The position numbers and the translations under genes are program-made. From Dyadobacter linearis (GTDB lineage Bacteria > Bacteroidota > Bacteroidia > Cytophagales > Spirosomataceae), in the NCBI RefSeq assembly GCF_907165045.1, contig NZ_CAJRAU010000004.1, forward strand, positions 248,001 to 312,000: a stretch of DNA of 64,000 nucleotides, in the 5' to 3' direction. This document shows positions 34,102-42,709 of the stretch, one piece after another. Position 1 is the stretch's first letter. Every line of letters starts with the position of its first letter. The notes below the pieces were generated by a model. It did not search any database. It saw only the letters and a list, made by a program, of their open reading frames with translations, and was not told where the DNA came from.

Positions 34102-34997
34102 TAATTCAAATTGCGATATTCATTAGGCGTAACGCCAGTCTTTTGCTTAAAAAGTCTTGTAAAGTGTTGCTGATATTTAAATCCCAACTCATACGCGATC
34201 TCGCCTAGTGATGTATTTGCCTCAAAAATTTTCACTTTCGCTTCGTCGATCAACCTGGATTGAATAAAGTCCAAAGCCGTGTTTCCCGTTTCTTTTTTAA
34301 TGAGATCCCCAAAATAATTCGGCGATAAATGCAGACTTTCCGCGCAGTAAGCCACGCTCGGCAGACCTAGTGTTTGTGCTTTTCCTGACTTGAAATAATC
34401 ATTCAGCAGTTCTTCAAAACGTCCCAGAATATCCTTATTGACATTGACCCGCGTAATGAACTGCCTGTCGTAAAACCGCATGCAGTAATTGAGAAACAAT
34501 TCGATATTAGAAACGATCAGCGTCTTACTGTGTTTGTCAATGTTCTGGTCTATTTCAACTTTTATTTTCTCGAAAGAATCAATGATTGTCTCCCTTTCTT
34601 TTTTGGATAAATGCAATGCTTCACTCACCTCGTACGAAAAAAAAGTGTACTCTTTGATCATTTTTCCCAGGTGTGTACCCGCGATCAGGTCGGGGTGGAA
34701 AATGAGCGCGTATCCTGACGGTTTCGTGGCAATTCCCTTACTATCAATACCATAAACCTGCCCGGGCGCTACAAAAACCAATGTGCCGTCTTCATAATCG
34801 TAAGGCTGGCAACCATAGGTCATATCGCCGCATTTGATATTTTTCAGGAACACGGCATATACACCCATATAGCGCCTGAAATGCTGCACGGAGGGTATTT
34901 CATTGAAATTAATCACACTTACCAGCGGGTGCAGCGTGTCGGTTCCGATCCAGTTATTGTACTGCTTTACCGAATCTATCCTTTCTACTTTTTCCAT
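34101..34997 (-). CDS. AraC-family transcriptional regulator
   Basis: AraC/XylS regulator of 298 residues: N-terminal ligand/cupin-like part (about 1-170; DGTLVFVAPGQVYGI, SGYALIFHPDLIAGT) and C-terminal double HTH (about 195-296; YCAESLHLSPNYFGDLIKKE, LGEIAYELGFKYQQHFTRLF, followed by KTGVTPNEYR). It overlaps the ChrB-AraC gene by one base (TAATG), so both regulators are made together. It is divergent from the ABM monooxygenase/molybdenum-hydroxylase set 160 bases away, and the shared region 34998-35157 could hold operators for either. Confidence 0.92.
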   Translation of the reverse strand: MEKVERIDSVKQYNNWIGTDTLHPLVSVINFNEIPSVQHFRRYMGVYAVFLKNIKCGDMTYGCQPYDYEDGTLVFVAPGQVYGIDSKGIATKPSGYALIFHPDLIAGTHLGKMIKEYTFFSYEVSEALHLSKKERETIIDSFEKIKVEIDQNIDKHSKTLIVSNIELFLNYCMRFYDRQFITRVNVNKDILGRFEELLNDYFKSGKAQTLGLPSVAYCAESLHLSPNYFGDLIKKETGNTALDFIQSRLIDEAKVKIFEANTSLGEIAYELGFKYQQHFTRLFKQKTGVTPNEYRNLN

Positions 34998-35157
34998 ATC
35001 CCTGAGAATTAGGTTTCAAATATAGTGATGCGCTAACCGGTATATTCTTATAGCAGGTTGAATCCGTAAAAGTGGTTAATAAAACAGTGATCTGTATAAA
35101 AATGGAAACTGCCCTGGATCGACCTTTGCTATACAGATTAAGGACAAATATTTGATT

Positions 35158-35538
35158 ATGAGAAATATACTTGGCATGTTGCTTTTTAGCACAACAATAA
35201 GCACCGCACAAACGATGATGGTACGGATCTCCGAAATCGAAATCCTGCCGGAATATCTGACCGAATATAATGCGATTTTGAAAGAGGAAGCCGCTGCTTC
35301 TGTCGAAAAAGAGAAGGGTGTGGTAGCCATTTTTCCAATGCGCATCAGGCAAGAGCCCACCCAGATCAGGATCGTGGAGATATATGCCGACAGCGCTGCG
35401 TATCAGGCGCATTTAAAGACCCCGCATTTTCAACATTACAAAACAACCACCCTGAAAATGGTGAAAGCGTTGAAGCTCATTGATATGGACGCGCTCGATC
35501 CAAAAACGATGTCGGCAATATTTACCAAAAGTAACTAG
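35158..35538 (+). CDS. Antibiotic biosynthesis monooxygenase (ABM)-domain protein
   Basis: Small secreted or membrane-tethered protein of 126 residues with a hydrophobic N-terminus (about 3-18, LGMLLFSTTISTAQ) and an ABM ferredoxin-like domain (about 22-100; ISEIEILPEYLTEYNAILK, VEIYADSAAYQAHLKTPHF). Cofactor-free quinol monooxygenases (YgiN) and heme-degrading proteins share this domain. The start ATG 35158 is used because a TTG two codons earlier is less favourable. It leads a co-directional run with a lipoprotein (3 bases after the stop) and the molybdenum hydroxylase genes. Confidence 0.85.
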   Translation: MRNILGMLLFSTTISTAQTMMVRISEIEILPEYLTEYNAILKEEAAASVEKEKGVVAIFPMRIRQEPTQIRIVEIYADSAAYQAHLKTPHFQHYKTTTLKMVKALKLIDMDALDPKTMSAIFTKSN

Positions 35539-35541
35539 GAG

Positions 35542-36042
35542 ATGAAAATGAAAAATCTGATAATCCTTCTAATGGGACTTTTTTTCGTAACAGGAAGTAT
35601 AGCCTGCAAAACAGACGAGCCGGCAATTCCTGATGTGAATGTGGAGAACAATGATGAAAATACCCGCGATACGATGAGCAACCAGCTGAAAATCAAGATC
35701 GGTTCAAAAACGTTTAATGCAACTCTTTTTGATAATGCTACGGCGAGCGCTTTTAAAGCAAGACTGCCACTGACTATTTCCATGAGCGAGCTGAACGGAA
35801 ATGAAAAGCTTTATAATTTCCCTACAAACCTGCCAACCAACGCATCAAATCCTAGAACGATAAATACGGGTGACTTAATGATTTACGGTTCAAATGTGCT
35901 TGTACTGTTCTACAAAAGCTTTGCAACATCGTATTCTTACACCAGACTGGGGCGAATAGCAGATACTTCCGGGCTCGAAGCGGCATTGGCAGCATCGGCT
36001 GCCGGTTCGGGAAATGTGACAGTGATATTTGAACTGGAGTAA
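35542..36042 (+). CDS. Cyclophilin-like domain lipoprotein
   Basis: Predicted lipoprotein of 166 residues: hydrophobic NLIILLMGLFFVTGSIAC with lipobox S-I-A-C. After a linker (about 25-50) comes a cyclophilin-like fold domain (about 50-166): NQLKIKIGSKTFNATLFDNATASAFKA, PRTINTGDLMIYGSNVLVLFYKSF, YTRLGRI and VTVIFELE. The family resembles cyclophilins structurally but generally has no known isomerase activity. It is 3 bases downstream of the ABM gene and 10 bases upstream of the acyltransferase. Confidence 0.87.
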   Translation: MKMKNLIILLMGLFFVTGSIACKTDEPAIPDVNVENNDENTRDTMSNQLKIKIGSKTFNATLFDNATASAFKARLPLTISMSELNGNEKLYNFPTNLPTNASNPRTINTGDLMIYGSNVLVLFYKSFATSYSYTRLGRIADTSGLEAALAASAAGSGNVTVIFELE

Positions 36043-36052
36043 AAAAAGAACT

Positions 36053-36631
36053 ATGAACTATCAACCAACAGACGCAGATATTTTCGACCGAATGAAGGCT
36101 GGCGGGCCGATCCGGAAAGATGATCCGGAATATGGCAAGTTTAGCGAAGTGGTTTCCCGAACCATCAGGCTTTGTGTTGAAATGAACGCGGAAGTGAAAA
36201 GTCCGGATGATGTGCGCAGTAGGCTGGGGGAGATAATAGGAACTGAGATAGACCAATCTACCACCATATTCCCTCCGTTTCACACCAACTTCGGTCGGTC
36301 AATCCGGCTCGGTAAAAACGTTTTTATTAACCATGCCTGCTCATTTCTGGATATTGGCGGGATTATCATTGAAGATCATGTGCAGATCGGGCCGCGGGTG
36401 AACCTCACCTCCGAAACTCATCCGCTCGATCCCGCAGATCGGAAAACTCTGTTACTGGGCGCGATTATTGTTAAGAGAAATGCCTGGATCGGCGCTGGTG
36501 CTACGATCCTTCCCGGAGTTACGATTGGAGAGAATGCAGTGGTCGCCGCTGGCGCGGTAGTGAGCCGGGATGTGCCCCCAAATACTGTTGTGGCAGGAAT
36601 TCCGGCCAAAGTTGTCAAGCAAATTCTGTAA
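36053..36631 (+). CDS. Hexapeptide-repeat O-acetyltransferase (maltose acetyltransferase-like)
   Basis: Left-handed beta-helix acyltransferase of 192 residues. Repeats in the I/V-G-x4 style are seen from ITISP-free start RLGKNVFINHACSFLDIGG, then EDHVQIGPRVNL and IGENAVVAAGAVV, ending in the PAKVVKQI tail. The N-terminal mac-like helix is present (MNYQPTDADIFDRM). CoA-dependent acetylation of a sugar or alcohol is the family-level role. It is 10 bases downstream of the cyclophilin-like gene; the Mo-hydroxylase genes start 33 bases later. Confidence 0.9.
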   Translation: MNYQPTDADIFDRMKAGGPIRKDDPEYGKFSEVVSRTIRLCVEMNAEVKSPDDVRSRLGEIIGTEIDQSTTIFPPFHTNFGRSIRLGKNVFINHACSFLDIGGIIIEDHVQIGPRVNLTSETHPLDPADRKTLLLGAIIVKRNAWIGAGATILPGVTIGENAVVAAGAVVSRDVPPNTVVAGIPAKVVKQIL

Positions 36632-36664
36632 GCAGGAAACCCCTGTTATTAAAAATATATCACC

Positions 36665-37303
36665 ATGGACAAAAATAAATCTAACAAAAAGCCTGAAAAG
36701 GAAGATCATCAGGAGTCCAGGCGGGACTTTTTGAAAGCATCTTCTATTCTGACTGCGATTGCCGTCGCGCCTGCCACAGTCGCCAAAGCGGCGGAATATA
36801 ATCTGGGAGAAAAGATCAGCGCGGCATTTGAAACCACTCCGGTGAACCTGACGATCAATGGTGCGAAAAAGCAGCTGGCCGTTGAGCCGCGCTCCACACT
36901 TCTGGACGTCTTGCGTGAACAGCTCAATTTAACAGGGACTAAAAAAGGATGTGATTACGGTCAATGCGGCGCGTGCACAGTGCATGTAAATGGGCAGCGT
37001 GTACTGTCGTGCCTGAGCCTTGTGGTAATGCAGGAAGGTAAAGAAGTTACTACTATCGAGGGAATTGCAAAAGGGGACGAGCTACACCCGATGCAAAAGG
37101 CTTTTATCAAACATGATGGTTTCCAGTGTGGTTACTGCACGCCGGGCCAGATCATGTCCGGGATTGCCTGTATTAATGAAGGACATGCAGAAACTAAGGA
37201 GGATATAAAGGAATTTATGAGCGGTAATATCTGCCGCTGCGGTGCATATCCCAACATTGTGAAGGCGATTCAGGAAGTTAAAAACGGGGGGCAAAAATCA
37301 TGA
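36665..37303 (+). CDS. Molybdenum hydroxylase [2Fe-2S] subunit with Tat signal
   Basis: Iron-sulfur subunit of a xanthine-dehydrogenase-family molybdenum hydroxylase, 212 residues. A twin-arginine signal (S-R-R-D-F-L-K-A) and hydrophobic stretch lead to export of the complex. The plant-type [2Fe-2S] motif is in GCDYGQCGACTV with a further Cys at VLSC, and the second cluster in GFQCGYCTPGQ and NICRCGAYPNI. It resembles PaoA of E. coli, where the whole periplasmic aldehyde oxidase is Tat-exported through this subunit. The next gene overlaps by 4 bases (ATGA). Confidence 0.94.
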   Translation: MDKNKSNKKPEKEDHQESRRDFLKASSILTAIAVAPATVAKAAEYNLGEKISAAFETTPVNLTINGAKKQLAVEPRSTLLDVLREQLNLTGTKKGCDYGQCGACTVHVNGQRVLSCLSLVVMQEGKEVTTIEGIAKGDELHPMQKAFIKHDGFQCGYCTPGQIMSGIACINEGHAETKEDIKEFMSGNICRCGAYPNIVKAIQEVKNGGQKS

Positions 37304-38283
37304 TACAGTTTCAATACGAACGCGCATCGACGGCGCAAGCCGCAGTAAATGCCCTGACCAATAATTCCAATGCAAAGATTATCGCCGGAGGTACGAACCT
37401 GGTCGATCTGATGAAACGGAATGTAATGGCTCCCAACAAACTGATTGACATCAACGCATTGCCGCTCAGGGAAATCCGGCAACAGGACGGCAAGATCAGC
37501 ATTGGCGCAATGGCGCTCAACAGCCAGGTAGCGGATGATAAACTGATCATGGAAAAACACCCGCTGCTTTCACAGGCCTTGAATGCAGGCGCTTCGGCGC
37601 AGATCAGGAATATGGCAAGTGTGGGAGGTAATATCATGCAGCGCACGCGTTGCCACTATTTTTACGATACTGCATTGCCTTGTAACAAACGCGAGCCTGG
37701 TTCCGGCTGCGGCGCATTGGAAGGGATGAACCGGATGCACGCCGTTTTTGGAACGAGTGAACAATGCATTGCCGTGCACCCAAGCGATATGTGCATTGCT
37801 CTGGTCGCGCTGGATGCTACGGTATTGGTAGCGGGCCCGAAAGGGGAGAGGCGCATTCCGTTTGAAGAATTTCACCGGCTACCTGGCAACCAGCCGGAGA
37901 AGGATAATACGCTTCAAAACAATGAAATGATCCTTTCGGTAGAGATACCAGATAATGCATTCAGTAAGAACAGCCACTATATGAAGATCCGCGACCGCGC
38001 TTCCTATGCATTTGCACTGGTATCGGTGGCGGCGGCTTTAAATATCGACGGAAAGGTGATCAAGGAGGCGAGGCTGGCAATGGGCGGAGTTGCACACAAG
38101 CCCTGGCGCTTAAAAGAAGCTGAAAAAGCATTGGTCGGAAAACCTGCTACTGAGGAGACTTTCCGCCAGGCAGCCGAGATAGCTATGCAAGGTGCGAAGG
38201 CTTACAAGCACAATGCATTTAAATTAAAGCTAGGACCAAATGTGATTGTGGAAGCGCTGAAAAATGCCGCTGGCCTGGTATAG
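37300..38283 (+). CDS. Molybdenum hydroxylase FAD subunit (PaoB-like)
   Basis: FAD-binding subunit of 327 residues. KIIAGGTNLVDLMKRNVMAPN is the FAD motif, and the block RNMASVGGNIMQRTRC through KREPGSGCGALEG and SEQCIAVHP carries four cysteines, the set seen in PaoB for an extra [4Fe-4S] cluster. The C-terminal CO-dehydrogenase-flavoprotein domain (about 215-327) is present. The gene overlaps the iron-sulfur subunit by 4 bases, so it is translationally coupled. No signal peptide, consistent with hitch-hiking export on the Tat-tagged subunit. Confidence 0.93.
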   Translation: MIQFQYERASTAQAAVNALTNNSNAKIIAGGTNLVDLMKRNVMAPNKLIDINALPLREIRQQDGKISIGAMALNSQVADDKLIMEKHPLLSQALNAGASAQIRNMASVGGNIMQRTRCHYFYDTALPCNKREPGSGCGALEGMNRMHAVFGTSEQCIAVHPSDMCIALVALDATVLVAGPKGERRIPFEEFHRLPGNQPEKDNTLQNNEMILSVEIPDNAFSKNSHYMKIRDRASYAFALVSVAAALNIDGKVIKEARLAMGGVAHKPWRLKEAEKALVGKPATEETFRQAAEIAMQGAKAYKHNAFKLKLGPNVIVEALKNAAGLV

Positions 38284-38308
38284 TCCCCAACCTGAACGAC
38301 AAGAAATC

Positions 38309-40555
38309 ATGAATGAAGCATTTTTCGATAAAAAAGAATATAAGCCGCTCGATCGGGTGGACGGCCGGTTGAAAGTGACGGGAGCAGCCAAATACTCCGC
38401 TGAATATCCGTTGCCGAATATGGCTTTCGCTGTACTGGTCGGCAGCCGGATCGCCAAAGGGACTATCAAAAGCATTGATTCCAAGGCAGCCGAGCGTGCG
38501 CCGGGTGTACTGGCTGTGATTTCGCATTTGAATGCGATTAAAGTGCCTGGTTACCAGCCGAAAGGCGAACACCCTTCCGAACCGTCTACAAATGGTCAGC
38601 CGCTACGGGTGTTTTTTGATAATAAAATCGTCTCTAACGATCAGCCGATCGTGGCCGTGGTCGCCACCAGTCTTGAAAAGGCACAGTTTGGTGCTTCGCT
38701 GGTTAAAATCCAGTACACCAAAGAGCAGCATAAGACAGATTTGGAGGCAAATGCCGGTGATGCAAAGCTGGCCGCTTCCGCAAAGAAGAACCCAAAATCG
38801 CCGACGGCAGATTATGAACGTGGCCAGAAGGATGCATTTGAAAGTGCCCCGGTGAAGTTTGAAGCGGAATACGTGCTGCCGACCGAGGTGCACAACCCGA
38901 TGGAGCTGCAGTCGATCATTGCGCACTGGGAAGCGGACAATAAGCTGACGGTTTATGACAAAGTTCAGGGTACCAAAATGACCCAGAAAAACTTTGCCAA
39001 AGAATGGAATATCCCTGAGGAGAATGTAAAGTGCATTGCAACTTTTGTGGGAGGCGCATTTGGGAACGGACTGCATAACTGGCCGCACGAAACAGCCGCA
39101 ATTATTGCTGCCAAACAGGTTAAACGGCCTGTGAAGCTGGTTTTGACCCGTGAGCAGATGTTTACTATGGTGGGATACCGTCCGCGTACCTGGCAAAAAA
39201 TACAGGTAGGGGCAACTAAGGAGGGAAAGCTTGTGGCTATTAACCACCAATCGATAGGACAAACTTCGAGTTATGAAGAATTTACCGAATCGACCCTGAT
39301 GCAGACCAGGATGATGTACGCGTCGCCAAGTGTAAGTACGCGCTACCGCATTCTGCCGCTTAACCTTGCTACACCTATCTGGATGCGCGGGCCGGGGGAA
39401 GCGACCGGGGCTTTTGCATTGGAATCAGCAATGGACGAAGTGGCGCACGCTATTGGAATGGACCCGATCGATTTCAGGCTGGCCAATTACACCGAATCTG
39501 ATCCGGACAAGAATATGCCGTGGTCGACCAAATACATGCGGGAATGTTATGAAGAAGGTAAAAAACGCATTGGCTGGGAAAACCGCAAGCTGAAACCCGG
39601 TGAAGTGCGTGACGGAGAATGGCTTGTAGGTTACGGAATGGGAACCGGTACATTCGGAGCAAACCGGAACTCAGCTACTGTGCATGCGGAACTTGACAAA
39701 GAAGGTAACCTCGTAATGCATTGTGCGATCACCGACATTGGCCCAGGAACTGGAACAGCGATGGTGCAGATCGCGTCAAACACAACCGGAATCCCTACTG
39801 ACAAAATAACCTTTCACCTCGGTAACTCCGAGTTTCCGAATGCCGGATTGCAGGGAGGTTCGTCAACCGTGAATAGCGTGGGGCCTGCGGTACTGGCGGC
39901 TTGCAACGCATTGAAAGAGCAGCTTATTACTATGGCCGCAGCGAAGGGAAATTCCGCTTTTACTTCCGCGAAGCCCGATGATTTAATGTTCGATAAAAGT
40001 GAATTACAGCTTGCAGGGAAGTCTGCGAAAACAACACTTGCCGATTTATTCAAACAAAATAACATTGAAAAAATAGAGACTACCAACGAATCCAAACCTG
40101 ACGAAAACCGCAATAAATATTCAATGAATGCATTTTCCATGCACTTTGCAATGGTTCATGTGCATCCTTTCACCGGACAAGTGCGGGTCAAAAAAATCGT
40201 TTGCTGCGCGGATGCGGGAACAATCGTCAGCCCGAAAACGGCGGAAAGCCAGATGATCGGCGGGGCAACGGGCGGAATCGGTATGGCTTTGACGGAAGAT
40301 GCTGTGATGGATCACCGATTTGGTCGCTACGTGACCAAAGATTTAGGCGATTACCACGTTCCGGTTCACGCAGACGTTCCTGATATTGATGTGTATTTTG
40401 TAAACAAACCCGATCTCCTGGCCGATCCGGTGGGTAGTAAGGGGCTCGGTGAGATTGCCATTATTGGTGTAGCTCCCGCGATTGCAAACGCAGTATTTAA
40501 TGCCACCGGGAAGCGGGTGCGCGAACTGCCGATCACACCGGATAAGCTCATTTGA
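38309..40555 (+). CDS. Molybdenum hydroxylase large (molybdopterin) subunit
   Basis: Catalytic subunit of 748 residues with the MCD-cofactor domains of the xanthine oxidase family. Motifs include CIATFVGGAFGNG, IWMRGPGEATGAFALESA and DIGPGTGTAMVQIA, and the catalytic glutamate is Glu715 in GSKGLGEIAI. A start at 38309 (MNEAFFDKK) agrees with family lengths; an ATG at 38264 would overlap the upstream gene. The set probably oxidises an aldehyde or N-heterocycle in the periplasm; maturation factors (XdhC/PaoD-like) are not in the window. Confidence 0.93.
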   Translation: MNEAFFDKKEYKPLDRVDGRLKVTGAAKYSAEYPLPNMAFAVLVGSRIAKGTIKSIDSKAAERAPGVLAVISHLNAIKVPGYQPKGEHPSEPSTNGQPLRVFFDNKIVSNDQPIVAVVATSLEKAQFGASLVKIQYTKEQHKTDLEANAGDAKLAASAKKNPKSPTADYERGQKDAFESAPVKFEAEYVLPTEVHNPMELQSIIAHWEADNKLTVYDKVQGTKMTQKNFAKEWNIPEENVKCIATFVGGAFGNGLHNWPHETAAIIAAKQVKRPVKLVLTREQMFTMVGYRPRTWQKIQVGATKEGKLVAINHQSIGQTSSYEEFTESTLMQTRMMYASPSVSTRYRILPLNLATPIWMRGPGEATGAFALESAMDEVAHAIGMDPIDFRLANYTESDPDKNMPWSTKYMRECYEEGKKRIGWENRKLKPGEVRDGEWLVGYGMGTGTFGANRNSATVHAELDKEGNLVMHCAITDIGPGTGTAMVQIASNTTGIPTDKITFHLGNSEFPNAGLQGGSSTVNSVGPAVLAACNALKEQLITMAAAKGNSAFTSAKPDDLMFDKSELQLAGKSAKTTLADLFKQNNIEKIETTNESKPDENRNKYSMNAFSMHFAMVHVHPFTGQVRVKKIVCCADAGTIVSPKTAESQMIGGATGGIGMALTEDAVMDHRFGRYVTKDLGDYHVPVHADVPDIDVYFVNKPDLLADPVGSKGLGEIAIIGVAPAIANAVFNATGKRVRELPITPDKLI

Positions 40556-40585
40556 AGTTCCATGATATAATGACGAATCAAGTAA

Positions 40586-41092
40586 ATGAAACAGACAGCA
40601 CAAATACTTAGGATAAGACTAATACTGGCCCTGGTTACGACCCTGCTGGTATACGTAGAAGGTTTTTCACAAAAGAATATTAAGGTTGATGAGAATACTC
40701 AACAAGCTATTTTTCCAAAAGGTAAACAGGGACCTGCCGAGAATTTTACAGGAAAGGCATTTAACTATGGGCTGCTTGACAACGACTCGACCTACAATAC
40801 AGTGATCGGAAATGTGCTTTTCGAGCCAGGTGCAAGGTCCAATTGGCATAAACACCCGGCTGGGCAGATTTTGATCATCACGGCCGGGGAAGGGTTTCAT
40901 CAAATTAAAGGGAAACCGATTGAAAAAATGCGGAAAGGCGATGTAGTGAAATGTCCGCCGAATGTGGAGCACTGGCACGGAGCGACCCCGGACAGTAGCT
41001 TGCATCAGATGTATATTATCCCCAATACCGGAAAAGGGATCGTGGAATGGCTGCAACCTGTTACTGATAAAGAATACAACGCATTCAAATAG
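40586..41092 (+). CDS. Secreted cupin protein
   Basis: Cupin of 168 residues with an N-terminal hydrophobic export segment (about 9-28; RLILALVTTLLVYVEGFS). Cupin motif 1 is GARSNWHKHPAGQILIITAG with His ligands, and motif 2 is PPNVEHWHGATPDS. The WHKHPAGQ variant is common in metal-dependent cupins such as hydroxynitrile-lyase-like proteins that pair with carboxymuconolactone-decarboxylase proteins. It starts 31 bases after the Mo-hydroxylase gene and likely ends that operon; the downstream CheB gene is convergent with 8 bases between stops. Confidence 0.87.
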   Translation: MKQTAQILRIRLILALVTTLLVYVEGFSQKNIKVDENTQQAIFPKGKQGPAENFTGKAFNYGLLDNDSTYNTVIGNVLFEPGARSNWHKHPAGQILIITAGEGFHQIKGKPIEKMRKGDVVKCPPNVEHWHGATPDSSLHQMYIIPNTGKGIVEWLQPVTDKEYNAFK

Positions 41093-41100
41093 GCTACTTA

Positions 41101-42123
41101 TCAGGGTATCTTGATGTCTGTAAGCTGCCCCTGGTTATAAATATAATTGAGCAGTGCCTTGGACCGGTCCCGCAGGATTTCAGCTTTGATCTCAAAAGAC
41201 CTGGCATCAGTCAGGTTTTCACTTAATTCGCTTCGTGTCACGGCTTGCTCTAAAAACAGGATACCTTCTTCCATCGCGCGCATCGCTTGCCATAACTTCG
41301 TTTCAACTAAGTCGGTAATACCCGACCATAATGCGCCTTGGGAAAATGCATGCCCGGTATGGCACCGATAGCGGATTTTTGAACCTTCCTCGAAACCGGT
41401 CAATACCCCGCCACAGTCGGGGCAGGTCAAGTCCGTTTTTTCGCCCATCTTGTTGATACCTTTTAATAGGGCGTTCTTTTGCGCAGCGACTTCTATTTCA
41501 GCCTTAATCCTTTCTTTAAGTAAATTGTTTTCTATCTGAGTCAGCCCGACAGGCTGACCGACCAGCTGGTTAATAATAGGACCAATCTCTTTTAAAGGCA
41601 TATTATAATCCGCATCCACATATTCAAGCGCATTGTTAGGCATATCGGGATGAAGAGCATCTTGCGGGCTTTGAACCATTGTAAGTCCGCCAAACTGAGC
41701 AACCGACCATAATCCGGAACTTCCGTCATTCAAATATCCGGTGAGTACCACCGCCATTACCCGGCTGCCGTACCAGTAAGCAGCGGACCGCATCAGCGCG
41801 TCAATCGATGGCCTGAAATTATTTTCCTTAGGTCCCTTCTTGATTAAAATACGACCATTTTCAATGATCATGTGATGGTCTGGGGGTGCTACATAAACGA
41901 CGCCTTTCCTGATCTCTTCGCCATCCTGGGGTTGTAATGCGGGCAAGGGCCCGTGATTGGAAAGTATCTGCGGCAGGTAACTGACGTGATCCGCCGCCAG
42001 ATGCTGGACAACAAACACGCTCGCCGCCAGGTCTTTATCAAATGATTTTACGAGTTCCTTCAATGCAATTACACCTCCGGCAGATGATCCGATAACGACA
42101 ATGTCGCGAGCATGCATATTCAT
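41101..42123 (-). CDS. CheB-type methylesterase without receiver domain
   Basis: Protein of 340 residues. Residues 1-190 are a stand-alone CheB methylesterase (VIGSSAGG with Ser14, VVQHLAADHVSYLPQIL, VLTGYLNDGSSGL with Asp). No N-terminal receiver is present, so phosphorylation control would have to come from elsewhere. The C-terminal part (about 200-340) has a C-x2-C ... C-H-x2-H-like element (TCPDCGGVL and YRCHTGHAFS), a likely zinc knuckle, and an alpha-helical tail. It lies 174 bases downstream of the response regulator 42298-42690 and could be part of the same phosphorelay or independent. Confidence 0.9.
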   Translation of the reverse strand: MNMHARDIVVIGSSAGGVIALKELVKSFDKDLAASVFVVQHLAADHVSYLPQILSNHGPLPALQPQDGEEIRKGVVYVAPPDHHMIIENGRILIKKGPKENNFRPSIDALMRSAAYWYGSRVMAVVLTGYLNDGSSGLWSVAQFGGLTMVQSPQDALHPDMPNNALEYVDADYNMPLKEIGPIINQLVGQPVGLTQIENNLLKERIKAEIEVAAQKNALLKGINKMGEKTDLTCPDCGGVLTGFEEGSKIRYRCHTGHAFSQGALWSGITDLVETKLWQAMRAMEEGILFLEQAVTRSELSENLTDARSFEIKAEILRDRSKALLNYIYNQGQLTDIKIP

Positions 42124-42297
42124 AATATTTTCTCTTAGTGATTATATTTATGCAAGTCGTACCTGAACGCAAAATGATCATTGTGTTGGAGCAGAATTAC
42201 ATCAGAAATGGTGTGTGTTATTATAATTATGCCACAGTTCCAATTATTAGGATGAACATATCTGTGCCCGAATTATTGGTTTATGCCCGCTGGCGTG

Positions 42298-42690
42298 TTA
42301 TAAACTTAACTGTCCCATTGTTTCGAGATTGAGCGGCTTGGGGTAATAGCCCCTGACGAACGGACTCGCAGCGGCTTTCTGGATATCTCCCTGGTCTATC
42401 GAAGAAGAGAGAATATAGATTTTGAATCGCTGGTGGATTTTTTCATCCAGGTTCTCGAATGCTTCCAGAAATTCCCAACCGCTCATAGTAGGCATATTTA
42501 CATCCAGAAAGAGCACATATTCACCCTCTTCAACGCTTTCTCCAAGGGTTTGAACCGTTTCAAGTGCTTTTTCGGGATTTGTAAAAAGCTTGATCTCTGC
42601 GTCAGGAGCAAATTTGAGGATGATATGGTTGCATACAAGGTTATTCAGTGGATCATCGTCTACAACTATAAATCGGCTTTGTGGTGTCAT
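42298..42690 (-). CDS. Single-domain response regulator
   Basis: Receiver domain only, 130 residues. The acidic pocket (V-D-D-D-P), the phosphoacceptor in LFLDVNMPTMSGW, the switch Ser/Thr in ILSSSID and the Lys of YYPKPL are all in place. It has no output domain, so it would pass a phosphoryl group to another protein or act by binding. Gap to the hybrid kinase upstream is 19 bases, so it is co-transcribed. Rcp1-type regulators behave in this way. Confidence 0.92.
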   Translation of the reverse strand: MTPQSRFIVVDDDPLNNLVCNHIILKFAPDAEIKLFTNPEKALETVQTLGESVEEGEYVLFLDVNMPTMSGWEFLEAFENLDEKIHQRFKIYILSSSIDQGDIQKAAASPFVRGYYPKPLNLETMGQLSL

Positions 42691-42709
42691 CAGGCGGGTT
42701 ATTAGGCTT

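Noticed and set aside
38603-39262. 219-residue open frame opposite the molybdenum subunit
   Set aside because: Lies entirely within the conserved large subunit in antisense; caused by codon bias, no recognisable domain.
28712-42123. Chemotaxis operon
   Set aside because: Only CheB/CheR-type domains; no CheA, CheW or methyl-accepting protein, and the two CheB genes are 10 kb apart.
42138-42332. 64-residue frame between CheB and response regulator
   Set aside because: Overlaps the response-regulator end, no family or start support.
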